Assembly (NCBI GenBank): GCA_964650965.1 | Contig: CAZYYO010000013.1 | Span: 1 to 43,894 of the forward strand | Length of the DNA: 43,894 bases | DNA from: CAZYYO01 sp964650965 | GTDB taxonomy: Bacteria; Bacillota; Clostridia; Lachnospirales; Lachnospiraceae | Direction: 5' to 3' | In this document: piece by piece, positions 8,437-15,677 of the stretch | How the letters are laid out: every line of letters starts with the position of its first letter | Position numbering within the stretch: position 1 is the first letter of the stretch | The notes under the pieces: generated by a model | Databases searched by the model: none | The model's input: only the letters and a program-made list of their open reading frames with translations | Told to the model about the DNA's origin: nothing | Program-made: the position numbers and the translations under genes

Positions 8437-8452
8437 GAAGGGATATGATATT

Positions 8453-8968
8453 ATGAACTACTCGGCAATTAAATATTGTGATATTGCCAATGGACCAGGA
8501 GTGCGTACCGTGCTGTTTGTTTCCGGGTGCAGAAATCATTGTGAAGGATGTTTTCAGCCAGAAACCTGGGATTTTAACCATGGAAACGTCTTTGATACTA
8601 AGGTAGAAGAGGAAATACTGCATTCCCTGGAGCCCGGATATATTCATGGCTTGACCCTGCTGGGGGGAGACCCCTTTGAAGAGGAGAATCAAAAGGCATT
8701 ACTGCCATTTGTAAGAAAAGTCAGAGAATCATTTCCAGAGAAGAATATATGGGCATATACTGGATATTTTCTGGAGGATTTACAGCCTCAGGGGAAAAAG
8801 TATACCTGCGACACCCAGGAAATGCTGTCTTATATTGATGTCCTGGTGGATGGCCCATTTATCCAGGAAAAGAAGGATATTTCTCTTAAATTCCGTGGCT
8901 CTAGCAATCAGAGAATCATAGATCTTATAGAGAGCCGAAAACAGAACCGGGTTGTATTGGTACAATAA
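8453..8968 (+). CDS. nrdG: anaerobic ribonucleotide reductase activating protein NrdG
   Basis: NrdG is the radical SAM activase that makes the glycyl radical on NrdD. The 171-residue protein has the radical SAM cysteines C26, C30 and C33 in GCRNHCEGC, which bind a 4Fe-4S cluster, preceded by NGPGVRTVLFVSG as expected for NrdG. The glycine-rich SAM-binding segment LLGGDPFEE follows (about 68-76). AGAAGGG precedes ATG 8453 at a somewhat long distance. It has no promoter of its own in the 16-base gap, so it probably depends on transcription through the decayed GGDEF/REC segment or read-through from nrdD. Confidence 0.95.
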   Translation: MNYSAIKYCDIANGPGVRTVLFVSGCRNHCEGCFQPETWDFNHGNVFDTKVEEEILHSLEPGYIHGLTLLGGDPFEEENQKALLPFVRKVRESFPEKNIWAYTGYFLEDLQPQGKKYTCDTQEMLSYIDVLVDGPFIQEKKDISLKFRGSSNQRIIDLIESRKQNRVVLVQ

Positions 8969-9011
8969 CAGTGCGGCCCATGGAACGTGAAGAAGAAAGG
9001 AAACCTGATAT

Positions 9012-9836
9012 ATGAAGATTTTATCATTGGTGGAAAATCATACGACCCAGGAAACACTTCGCACACAGCACGGGCTGTCCTTATATATTCAATGGAAGGA
9101 TAAGAAGCTTCTGTTTGATACGGGAGCTGACGGCCTTTTTCTGGAGAATGCCAGAAGGCTTGGAATTGATATTTCAGAGATTGATGCAGTCATTCTCTCT
9201 CATGGACATTATGACCATGGTGGGGGAATAGCTGCATTTTTGCGTCATAATTTAAAAGCACAGGTGTATGTTCAGCAGCAGGCCTTTGGACAGTATCTTT
9301 CTGTCCGGCCAGAAGGAGTCACCTACATTGGTCTGGATCAGGAATTGAAGAATCATCCACGCCTGGTTTTCTGTCAGGGGAAAACCAAGCTGTATCCTGG
9401 CTGCTATCTATTTGATGGCGTTACAGAAAGAAGCTATTTTTCTCCGGCCAATAAAACCCTGCTACAACGTCCTGAGGATGAAAATACTTGTAGTTTTTGC
9501 CCGGATGAATTTGTCCATGAGCAATATCTTGTACTCCAGGAGCTGGGGAAGACCGTTCTTTTTGGTGGTTGTTGTCATAATGGAATTTTAAATGTGTTGG
9601 GGAAAGCGAAAAGCTTGGGATATGCACCGGATGTTGTAATTAGTGGATTTCACTTTGCACATATGGAGGTAGAGAAATATGGAACCTTTATGGACCGCAT
9701 TGCCCAGGAATTATGCAAGTATCCGTCCGTATTCTATACCTGTCATTGCACAGGATATCGGGCATTTGAACGAATGCGGTTAACTATGGGACAGCAGCTT
9801 CATTACCTGGCTTGTGGAGATGAGATAGAAATTTAA
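9012..9836 (+). CDS. MBL-fold metallo-hydrolase
   Basis: A 274-residue metallo-beta-lactamase-fold protein. The main metal motif SHGHYDHGGG (about 64-73, HxHxDH) is intact. Further metal-ligand regions are GGCCHNGILN, SGFHFAH and YTCHCTG, the last giving the late histidine. The pattern with the extra cysteine-histidine GCCHNG resembles the COG1237 group, which includes enzymes annotated as dihydropterin-linked synthases, but the true substrate here is unknown. It follows nrdG by 43 bases and may be co-transcribed. The next promoter lies right after its stop. Confidence 0.8.
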   Translation: MKILSLVENHTTQETLRTQHGLSLYIQWKDKKLLFDTGADGLFLENARRLGIDISEIDAVILSHGHYDHGGGIAAFLRHNLKAQVYVQQQAFGQYLSVRPEGVTYIGLDQELKNHPRLVFCQGKTKLYPGCYLFDGVTERSYFSPANKTLLQRPEDENTCSFCPDEFVHEQYLVLQELGKTVLFGGCCHNGILNVLGKAKSLGYAPDVVISGFHFAHMEVEKYGTFMDRIAQELCKYPSVFYTCHCTGYRAFERMRLTMGQQLHYLACGDEIEI

Positions 9837-9847
9837 TAAAATTTATA

Positions 9848-9876
9848 TTGACAAAAGCAATTATATTGCGTACAAT
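9848..9876 (+). promoter_or_regulatory. promoter of the redox operon
   Basis: TTGACA (9848-9853), 17-base spacer, TACAAT (9871-9876). The operator below overlaps most of it. Confidence 0.85.
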
Positions 9877-9890
9877 CTAATTGCTAGCAA
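9856..9890 (+). promoter_or_regulatory. OhrR/MarR-type operator
   Basis: AGCAATTATATTG and CAATCTAATTGCT form 13-base arms around CGTA (9856-9885) with one mismatch. A second perfect palindrome, TTGCTAGCAA (9881-9890), overlaps the right arm. The arrangement is very like the Bacillus subtilis ohrA operator as I remember it (ACAATT/AATTGT repeats). It covers the -10 and most of the spacer, and the operon encodes an OhrR-like protein, so autorepression is likely. Confidence 0.75.
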
Positions 9891-9919
9891 AAGTAACAAG
9901 AAATAATGGAGGCAGTATT

Positions 9920-10330
9920 ATGAAAGCAGCAGTAAGATATTATACCATGACAGGGAATTCCAAGAAGCTTGCAGAAGCAGCAGCACAGGCAGCTGGTGTA
10001 CAGCCCCAGGACACATCGGTTCCGTTAGAAGAAGGCACAAATATTTTATTCCTGTGCAGTGCAGTGTATGCTACCGGAGTGTCACAGGAGATTAAGAATT
10101 TTATTCGCGACAATAAGGATAAGATTGGCAAAATTGTAAATATTAGTTCCGCCGCACTGCTTCCATCTACTTATAAGCAGGTAAGCAAGGTGGCACGTGC
10201 CAATGGAGTAACCATGTGTGAAGAAGAATTCCACTGTAGAGGACAATTTAAAAACATGCATAAAGAGAAGCCGGATGCGGAAGACTTAAAACAGGTAGAG
10301 GCATTCACACGTAGGATTCTGGAGGCATAA
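9920..10330 (+). CDS. small flavodoxin-like protein
   Basis: A 136-residue protein with a flavodoxin-type FMN loop near the N-terminus, YTMTGNSKKLAEA (residues 8-20, Thr/Ser-rich phosphate loop), and a second cofactor-side segment CSAVYATGVSQEI. Flavodoxins carry one or two electrons on FMN between redox enzymes in the cytoplasm. GGAGG at 9908-9912 selects ATG 9920 rather than the earlier in-frame codon at 9881, which lies in the operator. It is the first gene of a unit with an OhrR-type regulator (9-base gap) and a thioredoxin, suggesting induction by peroxide or other oxidants. The electron partner is not apparent from the sequence. Confidence 0.8.
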   Translation: MKAAVRYYTMTGNSKKLAEAAAQAAGVQPQDTSVPLEEGTNILFLCSAVYATGVSQEIKNFIRDNKDKIGKIVNISSAALLPSTYKQVSKVARANGVTMCEEEFHCRGQFKNMHKEKPDAEDLKQVEAFTRRILEA

Positions 10331-10339
10331 GATTTATTT

Positions 10340-10792
10340 ATGAAAGACAAAAGATTTGATGTATTGAAACTGAATAACCAGCTGTGCTTTCCACTATATG
10401 CCTGCTCAAAGGAAGTAGTGAGACGGTATAAGCCCTATCTGGACGATATTGACCTTACCTATACCCAGTATATTGCAATGCTTGTACTGTGGGAAAGAGA
10501 ACAGGTTACGGTGAAGGAACTAGGAGAACTGCTGTTTCTGGATTCTGGTACCTTAACGCCAGTGCTTAAGAAGCTGGAGAAAAAGGGGTATCTTACCAGA
10601 GAACGGTCCAAGGAGGACGAAAGAATCCTTATGGTTACTGTTTCAGACCAGGGGATGAAGCTGCGGGAACAAGCGGTAGAGATTCCACAGAAGATGGGAT
10701 GCTGCTTGGATTTAAGCAGAGAAGAAGTAGAGCAACTGTACCAGCTCCTGTATAAGGTGCTGGGTAAATTAGAAGATGATAAGGAGAATTAA
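10340..10792 (+). CDS. OhrR-type MarR family redox-sensing repressor
   Basis: A 150-residue winged-helix repressor. The N-terminus LNNQLCFPLYACSKE (11-25) contains C16, which aligns with the reactive peroxide-sensing cysteine of OhrR, and YTQYIAMLVLWE (41-52) is also characteristic of that subfamily. The recognition helix (LDSGTLTPVLKKLEKKGYL) and wing (RSKEDERILMVTVSD) follow in the usual places. OhrR proteins bind as dimers to AT-rich inverted repeats and let go when the cysteine is oxidised by organic peroxides. Here the likely operator is at 9856-9890, upstream of the first gene. No ohr peroxidase gene is in the window, so the flavodoxin and thioredoxin appear to be the immediate targets. 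Confidence 0.88.
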   Translation: MKDKRFDVLKLNNQLCFPLYACSKEVVRRYKPYLDDIDLTYTQYIAMLVLWEREQVTVKELGELLFLDSGTLTPVLKKLEKKGYLTRERSKEDERILMVTVSDQGMKLREQAVEIPQKMGCCLDLSREEVEQLYQLLYKVLGKLEDDKEN

Positions 10793-10794
10793 TT

Positions 10795-11106
10795 ATGGCA
10801 ATTGTACACATAAATATGGATAATTTTCAAAAAGAAGTTATGGAATCACAGGTACCGGTACTGGTAGATTTTTGGGCAACATGGTGTTCTCCATGCCAGA
10901 TGCAGATGCCGATTTTAGATGAACTGGCACAGGAAATGCCTGAGCTTAAGATTTGTAAGATTGATGTAGATGAGCAGCCATCCTTGGCAGCACAGTTTAG
11001 TGTTATGTCCATTCCTACGCTAATGGCTGTAAAGGCAGGACAGGTAACAGAGAAGGCAGTGGGTGTGCAAAGTAAGGATGCATTAAAAGCAATGCTTAGT
11101 AAATAA
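10795..11106 (+). CDS. trxA: thioredoxin
   Basis: A 103-residue thioredoxin with the active site WCSPC (C31, C34; the usual dipeptide Gly-Pro is Ser-Pro here) after FWATW, and the cis-proline region MSIPTLMAVK. It reduces disulfides in cytosolic proteins, using electrons from a thioredoxin reductase not encoded here. It begins 2 bases after the OhrR-like gene, and GGAG (10784-10787) lies inside that gene's end, so translation is coupled. Membership in a peroxide-responsive unit suggests a stress-induced rather than housekeeping thioredoxin. The Ser in the active site may change its redox potential. Confidence 0.93.
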   Translation: MAIVHINMDNFQKEVMESQVPVLVDFWATWCSPCQMQMPILDELAQEMPELKICKIDVDEQPSLAAQFSVMSIPTLMAVKAGQVTEKAVGVQSKDALKAMLSK

Positions 11107-11121
11107 GAGGTAATCATACCA

Positions 11122-11850
11122 ATGAAGATTTTAATTATTCGTCATGGAGATCCAGATTATGAGCATGATAGTCTTACCCCTAAGGGGTGGCGGGAAGCAC
11201 AGCTGTTAGCAGACAGAATTAGCAAGCTTGATATTAAGGATTTCTATGTATCGCCTCTGGGAAGAGCCAGGGACACAGCAAGTCTTACCTTACAGAAAAT
11301 GAACCGTACAGCCACAGAGTGCCAGTGGCTGCGGGAGTTTCAGGGATATATTAACCGCCCGGATGTAGACCATCTTATGATTCCATGGGATTGGCTGCCA
11401 CAGGATTGGGTAGCTCAGGAGGCATTTTATCACTGTGATCATTGGATGGAGCACCCGGTTATGAAGGAAGGGCAGGCAGTGAGTGAATATCAGTGGGTGG
11501 TGTCACAGTTAGATCAATTATTGGCTCAGCACGGCTATGAAAGAAACCAAAGAGGCTATCAGGTTCTTCAGGCCAATACAGATACCCTGGTGTTCTTTTG
11601 TCACTTTGGATTAGAATGCGTTTTACTAAGCCATTTGACCAATATTTCCCCCATGCTGCTATGGCATCATTTCTGTGCAGCTCCTACATCGGTTACTACG
11701 TTGATTACGGAAGAAAGAAGAAAGGGAATTGCTACCTTTCGTATGTCAGGCTTTGGTGATATTTCCCATCTGTATGCAGCAGGAGAAGAACCCTCCACAT
11801 CAGCTCGCTTTTGTGAGACCTATGACAATGATATGGAGCGACATGATTAG
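11122..11850 (+). CDS. histidine phosphatase family protein
   Basis: A 242-residue protein of the phosphoglycerate mutase-like superfamily. The catalytic motif is RHG (R7-H8-G9) at the very N-terminus, followed by LTPKGWREAQ (about 19-28), YVSPLGRARDTA (the second phosphate-binding arginine), and a later FFCHFG with the second catalytic histidine. The substrate cannot be told from the sequence; broad phosphatases of small sugar phosphates or nucleotides are common in this family. It starts 15 bases after the thioredoxin gene and is followed by a terminator, so it closes the redox operon. Confidence 0.85.
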   Translation: MKILIIRHGDPDYEHDSLTPKGWREAQLLADRISKLDIKDFYVSPLGRARDTASLTLQKMNRTATECQWLREFQGYINRPDVDHLMIPWDWLPQDWVAQEAFYHCDHWMEHPVMKEGQAVSEYQWVVSQLDQLLAQHGYERNQRGYQVLQANTDTLVFFCHFGLECVLLSHLTNISPMLLWHHFCAAPTSVTTLITEERRKGIATFRMSGFGDISHLYAAGEEPSTSARFCETYDNDMERHD

Positions 11851-11877
11851 ATGTCCATTTACATGGACATCTTTTTT
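11849..11877 (+). terminator. intrinsic terminator of the redox operon
   Basis: AGATGTCCAT and ATGGACATCT pair perfectly around a 4-base loop, followed by TTTTTT (11872-11877). The stem overlaps the stop codon of the phosphatase gene. Confidence 0.9.
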
Positions 11878-11926
11878 GTTGCCCTATTCTTGTGGAAACA
11901 ATGATGTTCGTTAGGAGGTGGCAATC

Positions 11927-12844
11927 ATGAATTATCCCATTCTTACTGTTGCAATTTCATCCCGTGCCCTATTCGCATTGGAAGAAGAACATGAACTCTT
12001 TGTCCGCCAGGGAGCCATAGATTATGCCAGGTATATGGTGGCCCATGAGGATGAAATTTTAGAACCGGGGCCAGCCTTCCCGTTAGTGCAGGCACTCCTT
12101 CAGCTGCCGGACCATATTCAGGTGCTGGTAATGTCTAAGAATAGTGCGGATGTGAGCCTGCGGATTTTCCGTTCCATAGAAAGCTATGGCTTGGATATTA
12201 CCAGAGCGGTGCTAACAACAGGGGCATCCATTGCACCCTATCTGAAGGCATTTCATGTGGATTTATATTTATCGGCAGATGAGGAGGATGTAAGGGCTGC
12301 CATCGCTTGTGGTGTGGCTGCCGGATTGGTGCAAAAACACTCTGCACATGAGGAAGAGGCGATTACGCCAGAAGACGAGAGTCATAGAGACAGACCGCAG
12401 ATTCGTATTGCATTTGATGGAGATGCGGTTCTTTTCTCAGATGAAGCAGAGCAGATTTTTCAGAATCAGGGCGTAGAAGCTTTTTGTGAAAATGAAAGAA
12501 TGAACGCCAAGAATCCCTTGCCTAAGGGACCATTTGCCAACCTGCTGCGAACGGTTTCCCAGCTGCAGAAGGAATATCCCATAGACCAGGTTCCTATTAA
12601 AACTGCATTAGTAACTGCCCGTAGTGCCCCTGCCCATGAACGGGTGATTCGTACCTTAAGAAGCTGGGGCGTGCGAATGGATGAGGCCTTTTTTCTGGGA
12701 GGAATGGACAAAGATGAGGTATTAGAGGCTTTCGACGCAGATATCTTCTTTGACGATAGTGAAATGCATACAAAAAAGGCCGCCAACGTGGTGTTAGCAG
12801 CCCGTGTTCCCTATGGAATTAATGACCAGAAGAAAGTGGTCTAA
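11927..12844 (+). CDS. 5'-nucleotidase (cytosolic cN-I-like)
   Basis: A 305-residue protein resembling the 5'-nucleotidase family PF06189, which hydrolyses nucleoside monophosphates such as AMP. The HAD-type motif I is FDGDAVLFSDE (163-173, with D164 and D166), a later ALVTARSAPAHERVI gives motif II/III features, and FFDDSEMHT (near 275-283) gives the acidic motif IV. The N-terminal half (VAISSRALF, MSKNSADVS, TTGASIAPYL) matches the family's first lobe. AGGAGG at 11913-11918 selects ATG 11927. The gene ends one base before the stop of the convergent CoA-transferase gene, with no terminator in between, so the two transcripts must overlap. Confidence 0.85.
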   Translation: MNYPILTVAISSRALFALEEEHELFVRQGAIDYARYMVAHEDEILEPGPAFPLVQALLQLPDHIQVLVMSKNSADVSLRIFRSIESYGLDITRAVLTTGASIAPYLKAFHVDLYLSADEEDVRAAIACGVAAGLVQKHSAHEEEAITPEDESHRDRPQIRIAFDGDAVLFSDEAEQIFQNQGVEAFCENERMNAKNPLPKGPFANLLRTVSQLQKEYPIDQVPIKTALVTARSAPAHERVIRTLRSWGVRMDEAFFLGGMDKDEVLEAFDADIFFDDSEMHTKKAANVVLAARVPYGINDQKKVV

Positions 12845-12845
12845 T

Positions 12846-14186
12846 CTATTTGTTGCTTCTTCTCCAAATGTGCATCTTCTCAGCTTCGGCAATTAATTCC
12901 TCGCGGAAGTCTGGGTGTGCAATGGAGATAATAGCCTCTGTTCGTTCCCAGGCACTCATACCCTTTAAGCATACCTTACCATATTCGGTAACAAGGTAGT
13001 GAGTATTAGAACGGGTATCTGTAACAACAGAACCAGGAGCTAATGTAGGTACAATACGAGATTTCAAGGTACCGTCCTTTGTTTTGAAGGTAGAGGATAC
13101 GCATACAAAGCTTTTACCACCTTTAGACAGGTAAGCTCCCAGCACAAAATCTAATTGTCCGCCGGCACCACTGATATGCTTGATTCCTGCTGACTCCGCA
13201 TTGATTTGTCCATACAGGTCAACATCTACTGCATTGTTAATGGAAATGAAATTATCCAAGGCACTGATTTGGCGAATGTCATTGGTATAATCCACAGGTG
13301 CACTCATAAGCTCCGGATTTTCATTCATATAGTCATACATTTTCTTCGTGCCGGCACCAAAAGCATAGGTTTGACGGAAACGGTCAATGTTTTTTCTGGA
13401 ACCATTGATTTTTCCGGCTTTGGCAATGTCCACGAAAGCATCCACGTACATTTCCGTATGTACACCCAAGTCCTTTAAATCCGATTCGGCAATGAGAGAA
13501 CCAACGGCATTGGGCATTCCACCAATGCCCAGCTGCAGGCAGGCACCGTTCGGAATTTCGTCTACGATTAATTTTGCAACTGCTTTATCTACATCAGTAG
13601 CTGGACCGCCACCGCCTAATTCACCAATTGCCGGGTTATCCCCTTCTACAACATAATCCACCTTGGAGATGTGAATACCTTCCTCCATGCCGCCAAGACA
13701 ACGGGGCATATTCTGGTTTACTTCCACAACAATGTGGCTTGCTGTCTCACACACGGCCATCATGTGACTGGCATTAGGACCAAAGTTGAAGAAACCGTGT
13801 TCGTCCATAGGTGCAACCTGAAACATTGCTACATTGTCCGGTTTAATATGCTCTCTATAATAACGAGGAAGTTCAGAGTAACGAATGGGAGAATAATAGG
13901 AGCAGCCTCTTGCGATAAGCTTTCGTTCATATCCACCCATATGCCAGGAATTCCAACAGAAATGTTCTCCGGCATCTTCTCGTTCAAATACAGCCAGAGG
14001 CTTTAAGAGAATTCCGCCACGAAGCTTCACATCATGTAATTCATCCGTTCTTTTTGCCAGGGCACGGTCTAAAGCATCAGGTGTTCCGGTTGTCCAACCG
14101 TAATCTACCCAGTCTCCAGATTGAACAAGCTTGACAGCCTCATCCGCAGAAACAAGCTTTTGTTGATACTCTTTTTCAAATCCCAT
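12846..14186 (-). CDS. but: butyryl-CoA:acetate CoA-transferase
   Basis: But moves CoA from butyryl-CoA to acetate, releasing butyrate; it is the usual last step of butyrate formation in gut Lachnospiraceae. The 446-residue protein contains EHFCWNSWHM (74-83) and AFVDIAKAG (250-258), the two stretches on which the widely used but-gene primers are based, as well as GIGGMPNAVG (220-229), the catalytic Glu in VHTEM (E245), and SGAGGQLDF (339-347). Related 4-hydroxybutyrate CoA-transferases share the fold and are the main alternative, but these stretches favour But. AAGGAGG lies 9 bases before the start codon. It is transcribed alone, divergently from the rRNA methyltransferase gene. Confidence 0.85.
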   Translation of the reverse strand: MGFEKEYQQKLVSADEAVKLVQSGDWVDYGWTTGTPDALDRALAKRTDELHDVKLRGGILLKPLAVFEREDAGEHFCWNSWHMGGYERKLIARGCSYYSPIRYSELPRYYREHIKPDNVAMFQVAPMDEHGFFNFGPNASHMMAVCETASHIVVEVNQNMPRCLGGMEEGIHISKVDYVVEGDNPAIGELGGGGPATDVDKAVAKLIVDEIPNGACLQLGIGGMPNAVGSLIAESDLKDLGVHTEMYVDAFVDIAKAGKINGSRKNIDRFRQTYAFGAGTKKMYDYMNENPELMSAPVDYTNDIRQISALDNFISINNAVDVDLYGQINAESAGIKHISGAGGQLDFVLGAYLSKGGKSFVCVSSTFKTKDGTLKSRIVPTLAPGSVVTDTRSNTHYLVTEYGKVCLKGMSAWERTEAIISIAHPDFREELIAEAEKMHIWRRSNK

Positions 14187-14298
14187 ATTACGTTCCTCCT
14201 TAATTCATAAACATCCCATTGTATTCACCGGTGGCAAATATTTTGATGTTTTATTTATTGATTGTAAATGCGCTTGTTAAAAAATAAACACATTAAAT

Positions 14299-14327
14299 AT
14301 CATAGCACGTTTACCAGGAGAATACAA
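14299..14327 (-). promoter_or_regulatory. promoter of but
   Basis: On the minus strand: TTGTAT (14322-14327), 17-base spacer, TATGAT (14299-14304) with TGC in front, an extended -10. The leader is about 105 bases with no recognised riboswitch. Confidence 0.75.
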
Positions 14328-14410
14328 GATACATCCCTGTCCTCATCCGGGGTGAAACCTTCATTTCATATCCAGATATATTTCCATGTTCGGTAGTGTA
14401 TCCGCTGGTT

Positions 14411-14422
14411 TTGTGGTATGAT
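14411..14422 (+). promoter_or_regulatory. extended -10 promoter for the rRNA methyltransferase gene
   Basis: TATGAT (14417-14422) preceded by TGG. The -35 region (TAGTGT) is weak. Confidence 0.45.
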
Positions 14423-14470
14423 AAACGAAGGAAATTTTCCACAAGAAAGATATCAGGAGGAATCATATAG

Positions 14471-15622
14471 ATGAGTGATATAAACAATCAGGTGTGTCCT
14501 TATAAACGTCACTGTGGTGGCTGTAAATATCAGGGAATGACCAATGAAGAGCAGGCGGCAGAAAAACAAAAATATGTAAATCAGTTATTGAAGCCCTTTG
14601 GAAAAGTAGAGCCAATCATTACCATGGGATATCCTTACCATTACCGTAATAAGGTACATGCAGTGTATGGTATCCAAAAGGGCGGCAAGATTATCTGTGG
14701 AACCTATAAGGAAGGCACCCACGATATTGTAGATATTGAAGAATGCCTTATTGAAGATAAGAAGGCTGACAGTATTATTCGAGACATTAAGGATATGATT
14801 CGTTCCTTTCGGATTAAGACCTATGATGAGGATACCGGTTATGGATTGCTGCGGCATGTATTGGTAAAGCGTGGCTTTGCCACAGGAGAGATTATGGTGG
14901 TGCTGGTATTAGGCTCTCCTATTTTGCCTTCCAAGAATAACTTTGTGAAAGCCCTGCGGGATAAGCACCCGGAGATTACTACGATTTTGTTAAATGTAAA
15001 TGATAAACGAAGCAGTATGATTTTAGGAGACAAGGAGACCGTATTGTACGGTCCAGGGTATATCGTAGATGAATTATTAGGCTGTAAGTTCCGTATCTCC
15101 GCCAAGTCCTTCTATCAGGTGAATCCAGTGCAGACCAAGCATCTGTATCGGACTGCCATAGAATACGCTGGGCTTACCGGCAAGGAGCGGGTATTGGATG
15201 CCTATTGTGGCATAGGTACCATTGGTCTGATTGCCAGCAGCAAGGCTAAGCAGGTACTTGCGGTGGAAATCAATCATGATGCAGTCCAGGATGCCATTCG
15301 TAATGCCAGATTGAATCACAATAAGAAGGTACGCTTCTATGAGCAGGATGCCAGTGAATTCATGATGCAGATGGCAGCCGCCAATGACAATGTGGATGTG
15401 GTCTTTATGGACCCGCCCCGTGCTGGAAGTGATGAGGTATTTCTATCTTCCTTAAAGAAGCTGAATCCGGCCAAAGTAGTATATATCTCCTGTAATCCGG
15501 AGACGTTAGCCAGAGACCTGAAATCATTAACCAAGCAGTATCGTGTTGAGAAAATTCAGCCGGTGGATATGTTCCCCTTTACAGGAGCGATTGAAACCGT
15601 AGTCCTTTTGGTGAGAAAATAA
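14471..15622 (+). CDS. 23S rRNA (uracil-5-)-methyltransferase, RlmD/RumA family
   Basis: SAM-dependent methyltransferase that makes 5-methyluridine in 23S rRNA (or possibly tRNA, as the family overlaps with TrmFO-independent enzymes). The 383-residue protein starts with an iron-sulfur cysteine set C9, C15 and C18 (CPYKRHCGGC). The SAM-binding motif is LDAYCGIGTIGL, the DPPRAG motif follows, and the catalytic cysteine C341 sits in SCNPETLARD (340-349). It lacks the N-terminal TRAM RNA-binding domain found in many relatives and so is short, as is common among Clostridia. AGGAGG (14455-14460) precedes ATG 14471. It ends in a terminator shared with glmS. Confidence 0.88.
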   Translation: MSDINNQVCPYKRHCGGCKYQGMTNEEQAAEKQKYVNQLLKPFGKVEPIITMGYPYHYRNKVHAVYGIQKGGKIICGTYKEGTHDIVDIEECLIEDKKADSIIRDIKDMIRSFRIKTYDEDTGYGLLRHVLVKRGFATGEIMVVLVLGSPILPSKNNFVKALRDKHPEITTILLNVNDKRSSMILGDKETVLYGPGYIVDELLGCKFRISAKSFYQVNPVQTKHLYRTAIEYAGLTGKERVLDAYCGIGTIGLIASSKAKQVLAVEINHDAVQDAIRNARLNHNKKVRFYEQDASEFMMQMAAANDNVDVVFMDPPRAGSDEVFLSSLKKLNPAKVVYISCNPETLARDLKSLTKQYRVEKIQPVDMFPFTGAIETVVLLVRK

Positions 15623-15625
15623 AAA

Positions 15626-15668
15626 AATCCCGTCACAGCATATCAAAATGCTTTGTGACGGGATTTTT
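15626..15668. terminator. bidirectional terminator between the methyltransferase gene and glmS
   Basis: AATCCCGTCACA (15626-15637) pairs with TGTGACGGGATT (15654-15665). T runs flank it on both strands, so it can serve the two converging genes. Confidence 0.93.
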
Positions 15669-15677
15669 ATATATGAA

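Noticed and set aside
13206..14006. Plus-strand open frames opposite the but gene
   Set aside because: They are shadows of a well-conserved CoA-transferase and lack ribosome sites or domain features.
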